Positions 44,505-55,655 of a DNA stretch of 64,000 nucleotides are shown here, piece after piece. The notes beneath the pieces were generated by a model. It was given only the letters and a program-made list of their open reading frames with translations, ran no database searches and was not told the origin of the DNA. The DNA comes from Scolanthus callimorphus (taxonomy: Eukaryota > Cnidaria > Anthozoa > Actiniaria > Edwardsiidae), in contig CM066925.1 in NCBI GenBank assembly GCA_033964015.1, forward strand, positions 4,606,523-4,670,522, written 5' to 3'. Made by a program: the position numbers and the translations under genes. Numbering within the stretch: the first letter of the stretch is position 1; every line of letters begins with the position of its first letter.

Positions 44505-44960
44505 CCAACAAGTTGGATAAAATGTTATCTATACTGCAAGTATGTCTACTTACACCAGTAGTAAAAACGTTGGTTCGATGCCGCTTTGCTTGTCTACTCA
44601 CACCAGTAGTAAAAACGTTGGTTCGATGCCGCTTTGCTTGACCTACGCCTCCTCTCGCATCTAGTCCTTCTGGAGCTACATCTTGCATTAAACTTCATAA
44701 ACAAGATCCCGGGCACGTTCAACCCGAGTACCTCCCGGATCTTTTGTTGCATGGCACGATAGCCAAGCAGTTGCCCTGGGCCTTTGAACTCCTTCCGAAC
44801 GGCCTCCTTTAAATCATCAATATCTGCCTCATAATTAGTGAATTTTATGTCGAAATACTGTAGCCTTCGCGTCAAAGTTCGCTCACTCCAAGCGTACATT
44901 GGGTACTTCTCTCCATAAAATCAAGAATCTCCCTTTTCCTCCAGTTTTGACGGACGAATC
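44505..44960 (-). pseudogene. Integrase-core protein (rva_4-like), N-terminal exon, minus-strand copy
   Basis: Mirror of 42580-42975, with YAWSERTLTRRLQYFDIKF and KGPGQLLGYRAMQQKIREV. It keeps the frame past KGPG, where the plus copy is broken, but shifts later. A 54-bp tandem duplication (CACCAGTAGTAAAAACGTTG...) at about 44550-44641 is absent from the plus copy. Confidence 0.6.
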
Positions 44961-45120
44961 TTTCCAAATCTTCTTTAAGTAAAATATCTGCAGTCCATTC
45001 ATCGTCCCTGTTCCGTAGTCTGTTCCGTCTTCCTGATTCGTGCAGCCGCCATCAACGGAGCCTTCCAACCTGAGCAGACGTGTTTCTCCTGCTCATCAAA
45101 ATTTTCTCATACTGACTGCA

Positions 45121-46325
45121 ATGGCAAGCTTTCTTACTTTTAACTCTTCTAAAAATCAACTTAAGTGGTCCGGAACTAAAAACGAGCTTCTGAAGTTCTT
45201 AGGAGAACAGTTGAATCTAGAAGAAGATAACTTTATCGTGAACGATAATGGCACGTGCGTGGTTTTTAAAACCAGTAACATCACCTTCAATTTCTATTTG
45301 AAAGCAAAAACGTTGCAGATTCAAGGGAAGGAAACAGACGAAATCAAAAATAGCTTTATGATTCTTGCCAAAGCTAACGTCAACGAAGCCAACGACATTG
45401 ATGCAAGCGCCTTCGAAGAAGAAGCGGCTCCATCTTCCGACATTGAAGTTCTTTCAACCACTGTTGGGCCTTCTACTTCATCCTTTGTCGAGCACTTCAA
45501 TGCCGAAATCTCATTTTTAAAAAGTGAAATCAATGCCTTGAAGAATGGCCAGTTTGCTCAATCCACCTCTTCAGGAGAAGTCGCAAAACTCACCCAAGAA
45601 AATGAAGCTTTAAGACGTGAATTGATTTCGCAAAAAATATCTGCAAATCGTTGACCGAGGAAAGGGACTCCTTGATATGCACCGTTAAAATCCTATCACG
45701 GGACCTGTACAAATCTCCCCCTCCAGCCTCGGCTACGCCAGCGCCAGCTAAACCGGCAAATTCAAACGCTGCCAATCGTCTATCTACTTTGCCTCCTCCG
45801 TCAGAACATCAACCCGACACTCCACTCGAACCTAAAGAAACTACGGTTATCATTGGCGATTCAATTCTGCAGCATACGCAAGGTTACCAACTAGGAAAGG
45901 ATGTTGGCTCCCGGGTGGTCGTACGTTCATTTAGCGGTGCTTCTACGAAGCATATGAAATCTTATCTACAACCGACAGTTGAAGACTCCCCTACTCGCAT
46001 TGTCCTACATGTTGGAACTAATGACCTTCGTGACAAAACCCCGAGTCAAGTTGCTGACGCTATCCAAGATTTGGGCAAGATTATTGAGTCCTCATGTAAT
46101 TCTGAGATCGTAATTTCTGAGCTCGTCACCCGAAAAGATCACTTCAAGGACGCTGTGAAAACTACAAACGACTTGATCAAGAAGCTCTGTAATCAACACA
46201 AGTGGAAGCTGGTAAAACACAACAACATAAATGACAAACATTTAAACAGGCGAGGGCTTCACTTAACTAAACAAGGTAATGAGCTCCTTCATAAGAACTT
46301 TGTTAATTTCTTATCTAACGTATAG
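45121..46325 (+). pseudogene. LINE ORF1: coiled-coil region plus SGNH/GDSL esterase, one frameshift
   Basis: The first part (45121-45654) is an acidic protein ending in a coiled coil (VEHFNAEISFLKSEINALKN, LTQENEALRREL). It stops beside an A-run at about 45635 and the frame continues in 45651-46325. The second part has an SGNH hydrolase: block I VIIGDSILQH, the GTNDL block in VLHVGTNDLRD, and the DxxH-like NDKHLNRRGLHL. Esterase-bearing ORF1 proteins are known in CR1 and L2 LINEs. Whether the shift is real or a homopolymer error cannot be told here. Confidence 0.82.
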
Positions 46326-46334
46326 GTCAAACCA

Positions 46335-49279
46335 TTGAATGCCGTTTGTTTGGAGAAATCTAACATTACCAAACAATCCGTATACAATTTCCAGTTACCA
46401 ACCGTTAGTGGGTTTAAATTAGCTTCTCTAAATGTTAATAGCTTGTCTGCCCATATTGACGAAGTTCGCATTCTTCTTGATAATAATAACTTAGACACTC
46501 TCGCAATTCAAGAAACCAAATTAGATTCCTCTCATTTAGACTCTGATATTCAGATTCCGAATTACGATTTAATTAGAAGAGACAGACTTAGCAATCAAGG
46601 TGGAGGCGTGTGTTTTTATGTGCGATCAGTAATCAATTTCTCCGTGCGCAATGACCTCGCTAATTCTGATTTAGAAAATCTATGCCTTGAAATACGGATG
46701 CCGCACTCTAAACCGCTCATTGTCGTAAACTGGTATCGGCCTCCTGATTCATCTGTGAGACTCTATCCTCAAATCGAGAATCTAATCGGATTACTCGACC
46801 AGTCATATCTAGATTTCTTTTTGGTAGGAGATATGAACGCTAATATGGCCGCTACTACTTACGATAATGACGTTAGGCATCTAAATGACATCGCTGATAT
46901 TTATGGCCTACACCAGCTGATAAACGAACCCACACGTATAACAGAAAAATCATCTACTCTTATTGATTTGATTTTTACTAACATTCCTGAAAGGGTTGTT
47001 TGTTCTGGTGTTGCCCATATTTCTATTAGCGACCATAGCCTTGTATATGCATATCGAAAATTAGCTGTTGAATTACCTAAAAGAGGGCATAGCTCAGTAA
47101 CCTTCAGAAATTTCAAACACTTTGACAGCGTAAACTTTCGAAATGATATTATGAGTCAAGATTGGAATTTTGATAGCCAAACAAAGGATCCCAATCAGCT
47201 TTGGTCTGAATGGAAATCAAATTCCACGCCATTGCTGATAAACACGCACCACTTTGCACAAAGCGTGTGCGCGCTAAAGCGTCTCCGTGGATTTCCGCTG
47301 ACTTGAAAGAAAAAATGCATAAACGAGATGTTATGAAAATAAAAGCCATCAAGTCTAACAATCCACACGATTGGGCAAATTTTAAAAGAACGCGCAACAT
47401 GGTCAATTCTGAAATAAAGCGTACTAAAGAGCGCTATTACCAAAATAAATTTGCTGAATCTGACGGTGATCCTCGTAAAACGTGGCGGGTGATCAACGAG
47501 CTTACTTCTCGGAAAACTAGCAAGCCTTCAATTAAGGAGTTAAGACTGGATGGAGAACCAATAACGAATCCATCTGTTTTGTCGAACGCTTTCAATGATC
47601 ACTTCTCTTTAATTGGTCCGAAGCTCGCAGCAGAAATACCAGTGTTTAACAGTACTAGTCCTGTTAGTTTTTATGACTACATTCCGAAGGTGGTTTCGAA
47701 TTTCCAATTCCATCAAATTGGTAATAGCCAAGTTATAAATCTACTAAAGAAAATAAAGAAGACAAAAGGGGCTGGTCTTGATCACATTTCAAGTCGACTT
47801 GTTCTAGAGTGCGCCGATCTTATTGCACCACAATTGACAATTATTTTCAATGCCTCGCTAATTTCAGGCATTTTCCCAGACGACTGGAAATGTGCTCGAG
47901 TCACCCCCCTCTTTAAGCAAGGCGATAAATGCGATATAGATAATTATCGTCCAATATCCGTGATCTCAGTAATAGGCAAAGTTTTTGAAAGAATAGTTTA
48001 TAATCAAATATTTGCTTATTTGTCTGAACACAATGTTCTTTCCAAATACCAATCTGGTTTTCGAGCTCTCCACTCTACTCAAACCGCATTGCTTGACGCA
48101 ACTGATAGCTGGTCTTATAATATTGACCAGGGCAATGTAAATGCTGTTGTTTTTTTAGATCTGAAGAAAGCGTTCGATACAGTTGATCACAATATTATGT
48201 TATCTAAACTAAATTGTTACGGTATTACTGGAATTGCGCATAAATGGTTTGCCTCATACCTAGACAATCGTGCACAAAAATGCCTTGTCAATGGTTCCCT
48301 TTCCAAAACATGTTTTCTGGAATGTGGAATTCCCCAGGGAACAATTCTAGGACCTTTGTTGTTTTTACTTTATATCAATGACCTTCCAAATTGTCTAAGC
48401 AAATCGATACCAAGAATGTACGCAGATGATACTCATCTGACATTGTCTGGAAATGATGTTGGCTCCATCCAGTCTACTTTAAACGATGACTTGCTAAACA
48501 TTAGCTGTTGGCTCTCGGTGAACAAATTAACTCTCAACATGACTAAAACTGAATTTATGTTAATTGGCTCTCGGCAAAGACTGAATAATTTCCCGCACCC
48601 CCCTAATCTAGAAATAAATAATATACCAATAAAACAATCTCATTCGGCAAAATCTCTAGGAGTTATAATCGATGAACATTTGACATGGGAAACACATGTT
48701 GATACAATATCTAAGAAAATTGCTGCCGGTGTTGGAGCTTTAAAACGAATCAGGAACTGTGTACCAAGAACAACTCTACTTGATGTTTATCAAGGCCTCG
48801 TGCAATCTCATTTTGATTATTGTAACATTGTTTGGGGTTCCTGTGGTAGTACAATTGCTAATAAACTACAAAAGCTCCAAAACCGAGCAGCCCGTATTAT
48901 TACGAATTCTAATTACGATGCCGATGCCAACCTCCTTTTTGACCAGTTAGGATGGCGCAATCTCCACTGCCAACGTCAAATAACTAAGGCAATAATGATG
49001 TTCAAATCTCACAATGAACTAGTGCCTAGTTACTTGTCCTCTAGATTTGTTCACCGAGAGGATATATCTCCTAACTATAATCTTAGAAACTCCGAGAATA
49101 AGTTGGTTGTTCCCCTGCCACGTACTAACTATTATAAAAACAGCTTTAGCTATAGTGGTGCTGTTCTGTGGAACAAACTTCCCCCCAACTTAAGAGAAAC
49201 TCAGTCTCTTCAAAATTTTCGGCGACAGTTATTAAACTTATACCCAAACAACACGGCATTCATGGAAAACAGGCTTTAA
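46335..49279 (+). pseudogene. LINE ORF2: endonuclease and reverse transcriptase, one frameshift
   Basis: The endonuclease lies at 46335-47306: LASLNVNSLSAH, IQETKLD, VNWYRPPD, VGDMNAN and SDHSLV. The frame moves near 47210 and continues to 49279 as RT: LKKTKGAGLDHIS-like block, [44 protein letters not shown] and the active site MYADDTH. The C-terminal YSGAVLWNKLPPNLRE closes the ORF. All catalytic motifs are intact apart from the shift. Confidence 0.88.
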
Positions 49280-49865
49280 TTTTCTTTTCCTTAGTTTGTA
49301 TATAATATAGATAGTTGTTCATAGTGTAGATAGTAATTAAGATATTTATATTTCGCCTGATGATTTTTAACCGTGTTCAATTTTAATAAAGATGATGATG
49401 ATGATGATGATGATCTTGGTTATCTGGCGTGGGTACAACCGCTGACCCTATTGCATTGTGGGCTATGGCCTCGATAGGCTGCTACGAGAATTTTTTATTT
49501 TTATTTTTTTCATTTAAAATAAAATAAAATATTTCTTTTATTTCATAACTTTTTTTTTCTTTCATATTTCATAATTAATAATATTTAATTTCATATTTCA
49601 TATTTGATAATTTCTTTTTTCATAAAATAAAATCATAAAAAAAAATAAAATAAAAGTGCCAGAAAATGAAGAATTTTCTTATGGCTCTCCTAGGCCACCA
49701 TACATGTAGGAAATCCCCCCCCCCGAAAGTTAAATGTTGATAAAATATGATATAGGTTGCTCATTTCTTTGAATCAGAACTCAACAAACATGCATATATT
49801 TAAATATGAATATGTTACAATATTAATTTTTCTATTTGTGTTCATTTCACATGCAATTTTGACAG

Positions 49866-50201
49866 ATTGCTTGGTGGTAACATCGATTTAATGGTCCATG
49901 CAAAATCCAAACAAAAGAGCATACCAACCGCTCGCTGCACTGGACCCAGCAGTATGCTGTGTGCAACAGGGCTGTTAACCCCCTACTTGACCAAACCAGT
50001 CCACGGAAGGCCATGCAACATATAGAGTTGGGTGATCTTCTTCCTGATAGAGCAGTCCAAAACAACCTTGTACAAAGGTGGGCTGTGTTTGTCAGCAGAG
50101 TTGTCACCAAATACCTTGGCAGCTTAAAAGCATTACGTGATGTTGTGATTCATCACATCCCTCACGAATATTCCAGTAGCATGGCAGCCAAATCAGAAAG
50201 T
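49866..50201 (+). pseudogene. DUF6589-type gene, middle exon, frameshifted
   Basis: After a TTTGACAG acceptor it reads LLGGNIDLMVHA, then, after a frame change near 49905, NRSLHWTQQYAVCNRAVNPL, HIELGDLLPDRAVQNNLVQR and DVVIHHIPHEYSSSMAAKSE. These are characteristic DUF6589 blocks. It follows the 40.5-kb part in order and orientation. Confidence 0.68.
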
Positions 50202-50218
50202 GTACGTTATGAAAACGT

Positions 50219-50332
50219 ACTGCAGAGAGGAGAGTGAAGAGAGGAGATTGAAGAGGGGGGGGGGGGGGGATGGAAGGGGGTGAAAATGTGATTTGCATAA
50301 CTTCATTCTGTCCCTTGATTACCCCCACCCCC

Positions 50333-50367
<35 letters not shown>

Positions 50368-50375
50368 TCAAAGGT
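50219..50375. repeat. Homopolymer-rich tract including a C-run of about 30
   Basis: A G-run at 50258-50269 and a very long C-run at about 50334-50364 inside the intron between DUF6589-type exons. Such tracts are unstable and prone to assembly error. Confidence 0.8.
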
Positions 50376-50649
50376 GTTATTTGAAATAAGATAGCCTATG
50401 TGCTGGCTAAAATGAGCACCCCACCCCTAACTTCCAAGTGTTTCTTATTAATGAAAAAATGTTGCACATCATGCATTTTAATCAGTATACCCTATTTCCT
50501 CAAATAAATACGGTTTGCATTTCTTTGAAATGTCCAATGCCCAAGGTGTGTTTATGCATGATGTACACCAGTTTCCTAGCTGGTAATGGCTGTATTATTT
50601 GAAATTAGCGCCCCAGACAAATTAAAGTTTTTTTTTTTTACTATTTGCA

Positions 50650-50930
50650 GTGTTCTCTTGGTGTGGAATTTCTAAACCCAAAAATGGCAGGCGACATGGC
50701 TGAACTGCTTACCAAGATCCAAGAACCAAGATCAGTATGTTCCATCAACAGAAACAGAGAATGGCAAATATATACTTGGAACGGTAGCATTTCATGGAGA
50801 CCAGTTGTTCGAGGAGAGAGCCAGGAACGTCCAATGGACATACCAGCTAGGAAACACTCCATTTGAAAGACTGGAAGCGTTTCACACAGAATGTGCTGAC
50901 TGGCATGTCAAATATAATCTATATATGGTA
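50650..50930 (+). pseudogene. DUF6589-type gene, next exon, frameshifted
   Basis: Reads SLGVEFLNPKMAGDMAELLT, then, after a one-base frame change near 50715, YVPSTETENGKYILG, FHGDQLFEERARNVQWTYQL and FERLEAFHTECADWHVKYNL, with a donor (ATG-GTAAAG) at 50930. FHGDQL is a hallmark of the DUF6589 family. The frame change coincides with a repeated CCAAGA. Confidence 0.7.
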
Positions 50931-50936
50931 AAGTCC

Positions 50937-53090
50937 GGTGCACACTAGCGACATAACACTCCATTTGAAAGACTGGAAGCGTTTGATATAGCAGTTGATA
51001 TAGCAAATGAGTTTAATAATTATTTTGCAAACTTAGGGAAAAATGTGAGCCTTTCTATATCAAAGGTGGATGCTTCATTCTCTGACTTTCTACCAGCTCT
51101 ACTCCATCACGGCTTTCTTTTGACCTTTGTAGAAACCGGTGAGATTGAAGAAATTATTTCTGGACTTAGCTTGGGAAGGCTTATGGTCCCTATAGCTTAC
51201 CAGCCTCATTACTCAAAACATTAAACGCTGTGATTTCAAAACCTATACAGATATTATACAATCTTTCTTTTTCCTCAGGTATTGTCCCAGACTCTTTCAA
51301 AATTGCTCGTGTAATACCAGTTTTCAAATCTGGATCACATTTTTCTGTCTCTAATTTTAGACCCATTTCACTATTATCTATCTTTAATCAAATATTAGAA
51401 CGTCTTATGTATAATAGACTTGTTAAATACTTGGATAAGTTTGATATCTTATATTCTGGCCAATTTGGCTTTCGTGCTGGTCACTCAACAGAGCATGCAC
51501 TCTTGCTAATTACAGACAAAATCCAAAGAGCAATTGAAGGTGGTCTCTTTTCTTGTGGTATTTTTTAGATCTTAGTAAAGCATTCGATACCGTTGATCAT
51601 AAAATTTTGCTTGCTAAATTATACTCATATGGAATTCGTGGCATTGTACACAATTGGTTCATTTCATACTTGTCTAATAGGCAGCAATTGTGTCTCTTGG
51701 TAATGTTTCATCAGCATCTCAACCTGTGTCATGTGGTGTACCACAAGGCTCTGTCTTAGGCCCCCTTCTTTTTTCTTATACATAAATGATTTTAGTAATT
51801 GCTCAAAGCTGTTTGACATCCATTTGTTTGCAGATGATGCCAATTTGCTCTTCACAGACTCTTCTTTGGACTCTTTACAATTGAATATAAATTTAGAATG
51901 AAAAAGGTCAATCTCTGGCTGTGCGCAAACAAATTGTCATTAAATATAGACAAAACAAATTTTGCAATTTTTCATCCACCTCAAAAGAAGTTATCAAGCT
52001 CTCTTTATATTACAATAAACCAGAAACCAATCAAACAAAAATCTACATCAAATACCTTGGAGTAATATTAGATTCCCACCTTACTTGGAAAGAGCACATA
52101 AGTCAGCTATCAAAGAAAATATCTAGGGGTGTTGGAATCTTATCTAAACTCCGCCACTATGTCCCTCAGAATATCCTTTGCAACTATATTACTCTCTTAT
52201 TTATCCGTTTCTAATTTATGGCATTTTAGTCTGGGGGAATACCTATCCAACAACCTTAAAACCGCTTATCGTACTTCAAAAGAAAGCTGTGAGGATAATT
52301 ACATTTTCTTCATATACTGAACACTCCTCTCCTATATTCAAAAAGCTAAATATTCTCAAATTCTGTGATATAGTTTCCTACTGTAATTCTATATTTATGT
52401 ATAAATTCAATGCAAGTCTTTTACCTTCTCTTTTGATGACTTTTTTTCAAGCGTTAGAATAAGGCACAAATACAATACTAGGCTGGCCTCAAGGTCAAGC
52501 TATTCTCTGCCTTCAATTCGTACTAATTATGGTAAATTTAACATTCGTTTCCAAGGAGCAATAATCTGGAATAGCATCAATGAATCACTCAAATCTCTTA
52601 ACCTAAACAAATTTAAGTTTTCTATCAAATTCAATTTTCTAAATTCATATTAGTCTCTCCCATTTCGCTTTCTCTTTTTTCTCTTTCATCACCGACGTAA
52701 TGTGTTTTTTGTCCGTTTTTATTACATATATTGTTTTGTGTTTGTATTTGTGCCTCGTCTGACTTATTCATTTAATTGTACATATAGCCCTGCTGCCTAG
52801 CTCGATTAGCTTGTGAGTTATTTTCTAGGCAGCATCATATCCAGCGCATGTTTTTTTTTTGTTTTTCATTCTGTATATAATGTTCAGTGTTGATATGTAA
52901 ATAAAGAAATTTGTTGTTGTTGTTGTTGTTGTTATAACAACATAAGAAATAATCAATATTTTCCATGGATCATCATTAGGTTACTTCACCAAAGCAATCT
53001 TGTGGTATTTTTTGTGAACTTCAACATTTTGAAACCACTAAATTTTGTTGTGTGATATTTTCTTATGTCGTTATGTCGCAAGTGTGCACC
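50937..53090. mobile_element. Small TIR element holding a LINE insertion
   Basis: The left end GGTGCACACTAGCGACATAA and the right end at 53070-53090 are inverted copies matching at 20 of 21 positions. The right part (52936-53090) is non-coding. A LINE fills the interior. The left inside edge carries an extra 30-bp copy of the neighbouring DUF6589 exon (see findings). Confidence 0.6.
50985..52935 (+). mobile_element. 5'-truncated LINE with decayed reverse transcriptase
   Basis: Begins within the pre-RT region (IANEFNNYFANLGKNVSLSI) and keeps RT blocks split over several frames: [74 protein letters not shown] and late IIWNSINESLK. It has at least four frame breaks. It ends with AATAAA and a (TTG)n tail at about 52902-52932. 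It resembles the remnant at 9.3-9.8 kb more than the LINE at 45-49 kb. Confidence 0.82.
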
Positions 53091-53360
53091 AGGCATAAGT
53101 AAAATATATTACACTTTTAACTTCAAAAGCATGCCAATTTCAATAAAGATGAAATATAGTGTTTTGAGCAATTCCAGAAAATATAATTAATAATATGATG
53201 TAGTCCCTTTATGGACAGCATAAGTGCCACTCACAGGTGTTATGAATACTTTCTTGAACTTACCATTTTCAACAAGGTAATTTTGGAAGCCTTGTTGATG
53301 TATCACCTGCTTCCAGAAATATACTCAAGCAGTAATAGCTGTTTGTTGATTTAATTTGCA

Positions 53361-54120
53361 GGTAAAATTTGACATGTTTGTTAAAGATCTCTCATCTAAA
53401 GAAGTTGGAACAACTCGAGCAAGTATAAACAGGACAGCAAAAACAAATGCTGCCAAGGAGGTGATAACCACTATAATGAGTACAAGGACTTCCACAACTG
53501 TGAAGTGAATGGCCACATTTGTGCTGCCTTTATGCAGATGTATGGGATGGAGAGAATGGAAGGTACATAATGAAGGTAAAATTAAAGATAAAAGCAACAT
53601 AGGCTTTTTCGTATTTTTTTATGATTTCAACTTTAGATGTGCCTAGCTGTCCTCTTCCCAACAAGACTGCATCTAAGGACGAGAGACGGAAATGGCTTCT
53701 AGAACTCTGCATTGCATTTGTTGAGAAGTATATTGTAGAACGAGAGGGGATTCAGCCATTAGTTGAGCAAGTCCAGGAACTGGATGCATGTGGAGAGAAC
53801 AGGTTTCCTTGTCGAGCATGCCATGATTGTGACAAGACATGTGCGTTCATTCTGGAAGGGTGAAGTGAGTGATAAAATCATTTTTTCATTGTTAGTACAC
53901 TAATTTCTGAAACAAATATGCATTTCTATTATTTCAATGGTAGAGTTGATGTCATCAATTTATGTTTCAGGCATGAAGTACAGATGCACTCCTGTATTTA
54001 CAGCCCATACCAAACAGACGAGCGTGATGGTTATGGCTATTTCTACTGTGATGGTTATGGCTAGTTCTACTGTCGTGCTGCCTGTGGGCTTGTGTATTCA
54101 ACAAGAGCAATACGTAACAA
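53361..54120 (+). pseudogene. DUF6589-type gene, last three recognised exons with C-terminal zinc finger
   Basis: Exons at 53361-53562, 53637-53864 and 53971-54120 all have GT-AG borders. The first reads VKFDMFVKDLSSKEVGTTRA, then after a shift YNEYKDFHNCEVNGHICAAF. The second reads ERRKWLLELCIAFVEKYIVE and the start of a C2H2-type finger (FPCR...CDKTC), with a shift near its end. The third completes it with HEVQMH and has an in-frame TAG inside a 24-bp duplication (GATGGTTATGGCTA...). The order fits the end of a DUF6589 protein. Confidence 0.65.
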
Positions 54121-54174
54121 GTAAGTCATCACGTGCACATCCAGACTCCAATGACGAGGTTCCCTTGTCAGTGT

Positions 54175-54330
54175 AGTGGGTTAGTATGTAAGTCCTGCAC
54201 TGAGGATGGGAACTTCCGACGTCCTCGTGGTTCTTTAACGTCCCTCTGGTTCAGGTTAGTGTAGTGCATGTGAGAGACGGGACCTACGGTTTAACGTCCT
54301 TATCCGAGAAGACGCAATTGACAGTCCTGG
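54175..54330. repeat. Dispersed repeat fragment
   Basis: A segment with GTGCATGTGAGAGACGGGAC followed by TTTAACGTCCTTATCCGAGA recurs in diverged form at 13890-13945. No coding content. Confidence 0.45.
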
Positions 54331-54599
54331 TTTTAGGCAGCAATGATTTCACATCATTCAGAAGCAAAGTCAGACGATTTAACACGGACGAGAACCATTT
54401 CCCTAGTACTCGTGAAATAGAAATAACCAATGCAATAAACCGATAGACAATGGTGAACCCTAGTATCAGTGCATTGTCTCTTTTTTGTCGTAACGAGAAA
54501 TAAATGTATTTATTATTTGCTAGTTACACACCTTTTAGCGCGCACGGTGCGCTCTTTTGTTATAGTTCCTTACACTTCATTAGTTAGACGCTAACATAA

Positions 54600-55265
54600 A
54601 TGCACGGTAGAGTATTGTTTACTCATTCACGTTCTGCTCGCCCTTCTGCACACTGTTCCCAAAAGATGTCTGATTCCGAAAACGAAGAAGAACATTCAGA
54701 CGATCAATCTCACTCCGAACAGCGTTCTACTGTATGTGAACAAGCCGGAGAGCAGTTAGCTACTACTACTCTTCAGCTATTCAAAGATTACATAGATAAA
54801 AAGCTGGTTTTCCTTGAAGAGATATAGAAAGGAAGAGGCTCTTGAATCTACAGACTCCATAGCAAAGAAATTAAAGGAATCATGAGCTCAATTTGAAGGT
54901 AATAAGAAACAATTCAAATTTAATTCTACTCTTGCATCTCTACAGCACAAAAGGCTCTTAAGAGAGAGCGAGGTTCGATACCGTGGATCAAGTCTGCAAG
55001 ATATACAGAAACAGATCAAAAGACGCAACAAGCTGATTCGTTTGGCTGATAAGTCTCCTGTCGGTTGGGATTTAGTCAAGGAATACTTATCTGACGAGTT
55101 GGTGGCTCTGAAGACGAGTAGCCAATCCGAAAAGCTGAGCAGGTTGCCCCCAAGAAGATAAAAGAAAGAAATCAGCACAGATCAAAGCTAGCTTGACAGC
55201 AACCTTATCGAAACCAATTTGCCACAGCTTCAAGCACGATTTCGCGCCCTACAACCTCTTCTTCT
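54600..55265 (+). mobile_element. Decayed gag-like ORF of a retrotransposon
   Basis: The plus strand gives MSDSENEEEHSDDQSHSEQR, LQLFKDYIDKK, then after stops FKFNSTLASLQHKRLLRESE, IQKQIKRRNKLIRLADKSPV and GWDLVKEYLSDELVALK. The HRNKLIRLADKS-x-GW-x-VKEY pattern recalls gag-like proteins of cnidarian DIRS/Ngaro or related elements, from memory and moderately sure. No RT follows. Confidence 0.45.
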
Positions 55266-55390
55266 ACTGGTAATAATTTTTGAGGTCACACGACTCGTCA
55301 ATTCTTTAGTACTAGGAAGCCTTCCCCACAGACATTTGCTTTGCAGCGGGCTCCAGGGTCACTGGAGGTTAAAATGTACTGCCGCAGCAG

Positions 55391-55655
55391 TGTAACGATA
55401 AAAAGCCTTCCATTGGGATAAATTAACAACAAGAGAACAAAGAGATTCAACAACTTTCTAGTAAGAGATAGGTTTAAATACATTTCCACGCTTCAAGGCA
55501 ACGCTACTCGGACAAATACAGTCAGTTTTCCTCAGTCCGACGACTCCCGAGATTGACGTTTTCAGCAAGTCGATGTTTTATATTTAAATACATTTCCACG
55601 CTTCAAGGCAACGCTACTCAGACAAATACAGTCAGTTTCCCTCAGTCCGACGACT
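55391..55655. repeat. Isolated monomers of the 60-62 kb tandem repeat, partly duplicated
   Basis: AACGATAAAAAGCCTTCCAT at 55396 opens a unit like those at 60421-61410. A ~80-bp part (AAATACATTTCCACGCTTCA...) is repeated at 55574. A clean array does not form here. Confidence 0.6.

Larger units (their letters stand above)
45053..49414 (+). mobile_element. Nearly full-length CR1/L2-type LINE
   Basis: A non-LTR retrotransposon of 4.36 kb with ORF1 (coiled coil plus SGNH esterase), ORF2 (endonuclease, RT), an AATAAA signal and a (GAT)n tail. The insertion point is exact: the arm reads ...GCAGCCGCCAT before it and CTTGGTTATC after it, and the uninterrupted mirror arm at 42515-42540 gives the empty site. 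At most 2 bp of duplication is seen. Two single frameshifts, one per ORF region, probably make this copy inactive. Confidence 0.88.
42225..49708. mobile_element. Inverted-repeat element carrying integrase-like exons, invaded by a LINE
   Basis: The left arm (42225-43075) is inverted at 44453-45052 plus 49415-49708; the right arm is split by the LINE at 45053-49414. The arms start with TGGCCTAGGAGAGCCATAAG and share the CAAGATGGCGGCTGCACG region and the N-terminal integrase exon. The arms end in G-runs beside CAGGGGCGTAGCCAGGAATT. Without the LINE the unit is about 3.1 kb. It may be a transposon with long inverted repeats or an inverted duplication of a retrogene-like locus. It sits in an intron of the DUF6589-type pseudogene. 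Confidence 0.65.
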
